15,777 nt of DNA. It comes from Porticoccaceae bacterium UBA1989. GTDB taxonomy: Bacteria > Pseudomonadota > Gammaproteobacteria > Pseudomonadales > Porticoccaceae. The DNA is taken from contig DDDD01000028.1 in assembly GCA_002335945.1 (NCBI GenBank), forward strand, positions 5,057 through 20,833, given 5' to 3'. The position numbers and the translations under genes were made by a program. The notes beneath the pieces were generated by a model that saw only the letters and a list, made by a program, of their open reading frames with translations, ran no database searches and had not been told where the DNA came from. Of the stretch, positions 13,618-15,777 are shown piece by piece. Positions within the stretch are counted from its first letter, which is position 1; each line of letters starts with the position of its first letter.

Positions 13618-14484
13618 GTGATCATTCCTCCAAGCCTAAACGGTTTTTATGCTAGTCCTGTCGCTATTAATACGGACAAAAAATGGGTCATAGCAGTGAT
13701 TGCTGGAGAACTTTTAGTGCCTGCTGCGGATACAATGACTGACACTGGAACGGTCATTGGACCGGTAATCGACAGCGATGAGACAGATCTGCTGAAATTT
13801 TTCTGTGAGCGACGCATTACGTTGGGTCAGTGGCATGGTCGGGACTGTGAAGTCTGGGAGCTATTGCCTGAGGCTGCGAGCACTGAAGGCTTTAAACTCA
13901 TTGAGTTGCGCACCTTATTGATGAGCGCGGGTGATGAGGCGTTTTCCTTGGCCTGTCGCGCTGTGCAATTACTCGATTGGCAGGATAAACACCGTTTTTG
14001 TGGTAGCTGTGGAGAGCCCAATGGCGCCTCCGAAAGCGAGCATGTCCTGCAATGTACGCCCTGTAATATCAATAATTACCCGCGAATTTCCCCCTGCGTC
14101 ATTGTGCTGGTTACCCGAGGGGAACACTGCCTGTTAGCGCGCAATGCGGCTTGGCCGCCCAATCGTTATAGCTCTCTGGCAGGGTTTATAGAGGCGGGAG
14201 AGAGCGCCGAGCAGGCCCTCCATCGCGAGGTGTTTGAAGAGGTCGGCATAGAAATAACCAACCTCCGCTACTTTGGGAGTCAGTCTTGGCCCTATCCCGG
14301 TCAGCTGATGCTGGGCTTTATTGCCGACGCGGTAACCGACGATATCAAGATTGACGGCGTTGAAATTGCCGAGGCAGATTGGTTTCGTTATGACCAGATG
14401 CCGGGCATTATTGCGCCGCCCACTATTATGTCTGGCCGCCTGTTACAGCAATATATAGATGATGCGACTTTGACTTATGGCTAG
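13618..14484 (+). CDS. nudC: NAD(+)/NADH diphosphatase NudC
   Basis: NudC hydrolyses NAD(H) to NMN(H) and AMP and, in E. coli, removes NAD caps from RNA 5' ends. The 288-residue protein has the full domain order: an N-terminal domain (1-120), a four-cysteine zinc ribbon (C128, C131, C146, C149), then a Nudix domain. The Nudix box is perfect from G189 (GFIEAGESAEQALHREV then FEEVGI, ending at 211). The NudC signature downstream reads SQSWPYPGQLM (221-231), where the family norm is SQPWPFPxS. IAEADWF (250-256) is also typical. It is about 30 residues longer than E. coli NudC (257), mostly in the N-terminal domain. The start is GTG 13618, with AAAGG 11 nt upstream; no upstream in-frame ATG is better. 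Confidence 0.93.
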   Translation: MIIPPSLNGFYASPVAINTDKKWVIAVIAGELLVPAADTMTDTGTVIGPVIDSDETDLLKFFCERRITLGQWHGRDCEVWELLPEAASTEGFKLIELRTLLMSAGDEAFSLACRAVQLLDWQDKHRFCGSCGEPNGASESEHVLQCTPCNINNYPRISPCVIVLVTRGEHCLLARNAAWPPNRYSSLAGFIEAGESAEQALHREVFEEVGIEITNLRYFGSQSWPYPGQLMLGFIADAVTDDIKIDGVEIAEADWFRYDQMPGIIAPPTIMSGRLLQQYIDDATLTYG

Positions 14485-14547
14485 TGGCTATTTTTTACGA
14501 GCCACGAGTCTGGAGCGAATAGCGCATAGCTAAACGCTACGAGTGTC

Positions 14548-14553
14548 TATACT
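14548..14553 (+). promoter_or_regulatory. Candidate -10 box for sohB
   Basis: TATACT matches five of six bases of the -10 consensus and lies 45 bp before the sohB start, inside the 114-bp nudC-sohB gap. The -35 position (about 14525-14530, CATAGC) is poor. An inverted repeat, GTGGCT (14484-14489) with AGCCAC (14500-14505), follows the nudC stop but lacks the form of a proper terminator. Confidence 0.3.
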
Positions 14554-14598
14554 GTAGCTTTATTAATGAACACATTTTTGATTACTCTGGAGTGAACC

Positions 14599-15711
14599 TT
14601 GGATTTCCTTTTAGAATACGGCCTGTTTTTGGCTAAGATAGCCACCTTTGTATTTGCCTTTGCCATGATCGTCAGCATTATTGTTAATGCACGGCAAAAA
14701 AATGCTCAGGGCAATGAAAAGGGCCATCTAGAAATAACGCCACTCAACGAACAGTTTGAGCATATGAGCGAATCTATGTTGCTGGCGACCATGGATGAGT
14801 CTCTGCAGAAGGCTGAAGAGAAGAAGTTAAATAAGGCCAAGAAGAAGCAGGCGGCTCTTGCTAAGAAAGAAGAAAAGAAAGCAGAAAAAGAAGCCGCTAA
14901 AATGGCTAAGACGGATGATGGGGCTGCAGAGCCGGCGACGGTTAAGGCTAAAAGCCGAGTCTTCGTGCTGAATTTCGACGGCAATATCAGTGCATCGGCG
15001 GTCAGCCATCTTCGTGAAGAAGTCACGGCCATATTAACTCAGGCCACCAGTAATGATGAGGTGCTGATTAAGCTGGAAAGCCCGGGTGGCATGGTTCACA
15101 GCTATGGCCTTGCCAGTAGCCAGCTAGATCGCCTGCGCAAAAAGGGCATTCCGCTCACCGCCTGTGTCGATAAGGTTGCCGCCAGTGGTGGCTATATGAT
15201 GGCCTGTGTTGCGGACAAAATTCTAGCCGCGCCCTTTGCTATTGTTGGGTCTATTGGCGTTGTGGCGCAGATGCCGAACTTTAATAAGGTCTTGAAGAAA
15301 CATGATGTGGATTTTGAAATCCTCACTGCGGGTAAGTACAAGCGCACTCTCACCATGTTTGGTGAGAACACCGATGAAGGCCGCGATAAGTTTGTGGAAG
15401 ACCTTGAAGAGACCCATGAGCTGTTTAAGAGTTATGTGTCGGAACGTCGCCCACAGATTGATATTGAACAGATTGCCACGGGTGAAATCTGGTACGGCTC
15501 TCAAGCCATGGAATTGAAGTTGGTGGATGATGTGCAAACCAGTGATGAGTATCTGGTATCACGCATCGCCGAAGCCGATGTATTTGAAGTGTCGTTTGTG
15601 CAGAAGAAGAAACTCCATCAGCGCCTGGGAATCGCCGCCGAAGAGAGCGCAGATCGCCTACTCCTCAGATGGTGGGCCCGCCTAACCCAGGACACCAACA
15701 AACAGTTTTAG
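14599..15711 (+). CDS. sohB: Probable protease SohB (peptidase family S49)
   Basis: SohB is an inner-membrane serine peptidase related to signal peptide peptidase SppA; in E. coli extra copies suppress loss of DegP. One membrane helix lies at about 5-29. A Lys/Glu/Ala-rich, coiled-coil-like segment (68-105) follows, then the S49 domain from about 118. The Ser-Lys pair can be assigned: Ser196 in KVAASGGYMMA (192-202) and Lys248 in TAGKYKRTLTMFGENT (243-258). ESPGGMVHSYG (160-170) and GSIGVV (217-222) are also conserved. The 370 residues compare with 349 in E. coli; the excess sits in the charged linker. The start is TTG 14599, with a good GGAG (14589-14592) 6 nt upstream, and the first residues (MDFLLEYGLFLAK) match homologues. 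Confidence 0.94.
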   Translation: MDFLLEYGLFLAKIATFVFAFAMIVSIIVNARQKNAQGNEKGHLEITPLNEQFEHMSESMLLATMDESLQKAEEKKLNKAKKKQAALAKKEEKKAEKEAAKMAKTDDGAAEPATVKAKSRVFVLNFDGNISASAVSHLREEVTAILTQATSNDEVLIKLESPGGMVHSYGLASSQLDRLRKKGIPLTACVDKVAASGGYMMACVADKILAAPFAIVGSIGVVAQMPNFNKVLKKHDVDFEILTAGKYKRTLTMFGENTDEGRDKFVEDLEETHELFKSYVSERRPQIDIEQIATGEIWYGSQAMELKLVDDVQTSDEYLVSRIAEADVFEVSFVQKKKLHQRLGIAAEESADRLLLRWWARLTQDTNKQF

Positions 15712-15777
15712 GGGTCATGTTCGCGCAGGCTGGTACCTCTCCACAATCAGCGTCGCATCAATCCCAGTGAGACCCCA
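15711..15777. repeat. Possible diverged copy of the two-hairpin repeat, cut by the window end
   Basis: After the sohB stop the sequence reads GGGGTCAT, then GCAGGCTGGTACCTCT, and finally TGAGACCCCA at the window edge. These parallel GTCAT, GGAGGCTGGTATCT and AGAGACCCCA of the element at 325-379, in the same order, with about 25 extra bases in between. GGGGTC (15711-15716) and GACCCC (15771-15776) are exact inverted repeats. The second hairpin would lie beyond the window. It could instead be an unrelated sequence with chance similarity. Confidence 0.4.

Overview
The window is a stretch of ordinary chromosome from a gammaproteobacterium. The evidence is a short 4.5S-type SRP RNA next to dnaX-ybaB-recR, RNase D followed by YcgL and YcgN (families largely confined to Gammaproteobacteria), and NhaB, NudC and SohB proteins that align closely from memory with Escherichia coli and Pseudomonas homologues. 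Base composition is roughly balanced (estimated by eye, not computed). Gene order and content would suit a marine Cellvibrionales-like lineage, but that placement is inference. No phage, plasmid, insertion sequence or CRISPR array is visible.

Layout. Positions 1-540 are essentially gene-free and repeat-rich: two copies of a hairpin repeat, a 33-bp tandem duplication and a 42-bp spaced repeat, ending in a plausible stable-RNA promoter. Then come ffs (541-652) and, on the + strand, dnaX, ybaB, recR, rnd, ycgL, ycgN and an unrecognised membrane protein with a Lys/Ala-rich repeat tail. The genes from recR onward are packed with overlaps or very small gaps. A carotenoid/retinoid-type FAD oxidoreductase follows (6114-7784). 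After a 204-bp gap comes a MoxR AAA+ ATPase with its VWA (CoxE-like) partner, then a FadD-type acyl-CoA ligase. A strong bidirectional terminator (11863-11897) separates fadD from the convergent nhaB on the - strand. A 196-bp intergenic region divides nhaB from the divergent nudC, which is followed by sohB. The window ends in what looks like a diverged copy of the repeat seen at the start.

How the genes work together. ffs supplies the RNA of the signal recognition particle. dnaX, ybaB and recR form the classic replication and recombination cluster. rnd, ycgL and ycgN add RNA maturation and two small conserved proteins. MoxR and the VWA protein form a presumed chaperone or assembly pair. FadD activates fatty acids, NhaB exports sodium, NudC hydrolyses NAD(H) or NAD-capped RNA, and SohB is a membrane-bound S49 peptidase.

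The most informative non-gene signal is a complete programmed -1 frameshift cassette in dnaX at 1848-1908: an SD-like element, an in-frame A AAA AAG heptamer, a stem-loop, and a stop two codons after the shift. It predicts a 384-residue gamma subunit besides the 622-residue tau. No clearly new multi-gene system is evident. The less ordinary items are the repeat element, the repeat-tailed membrane protein, the RetSat-like oxidoreductase and the MoxR/VWA pair.
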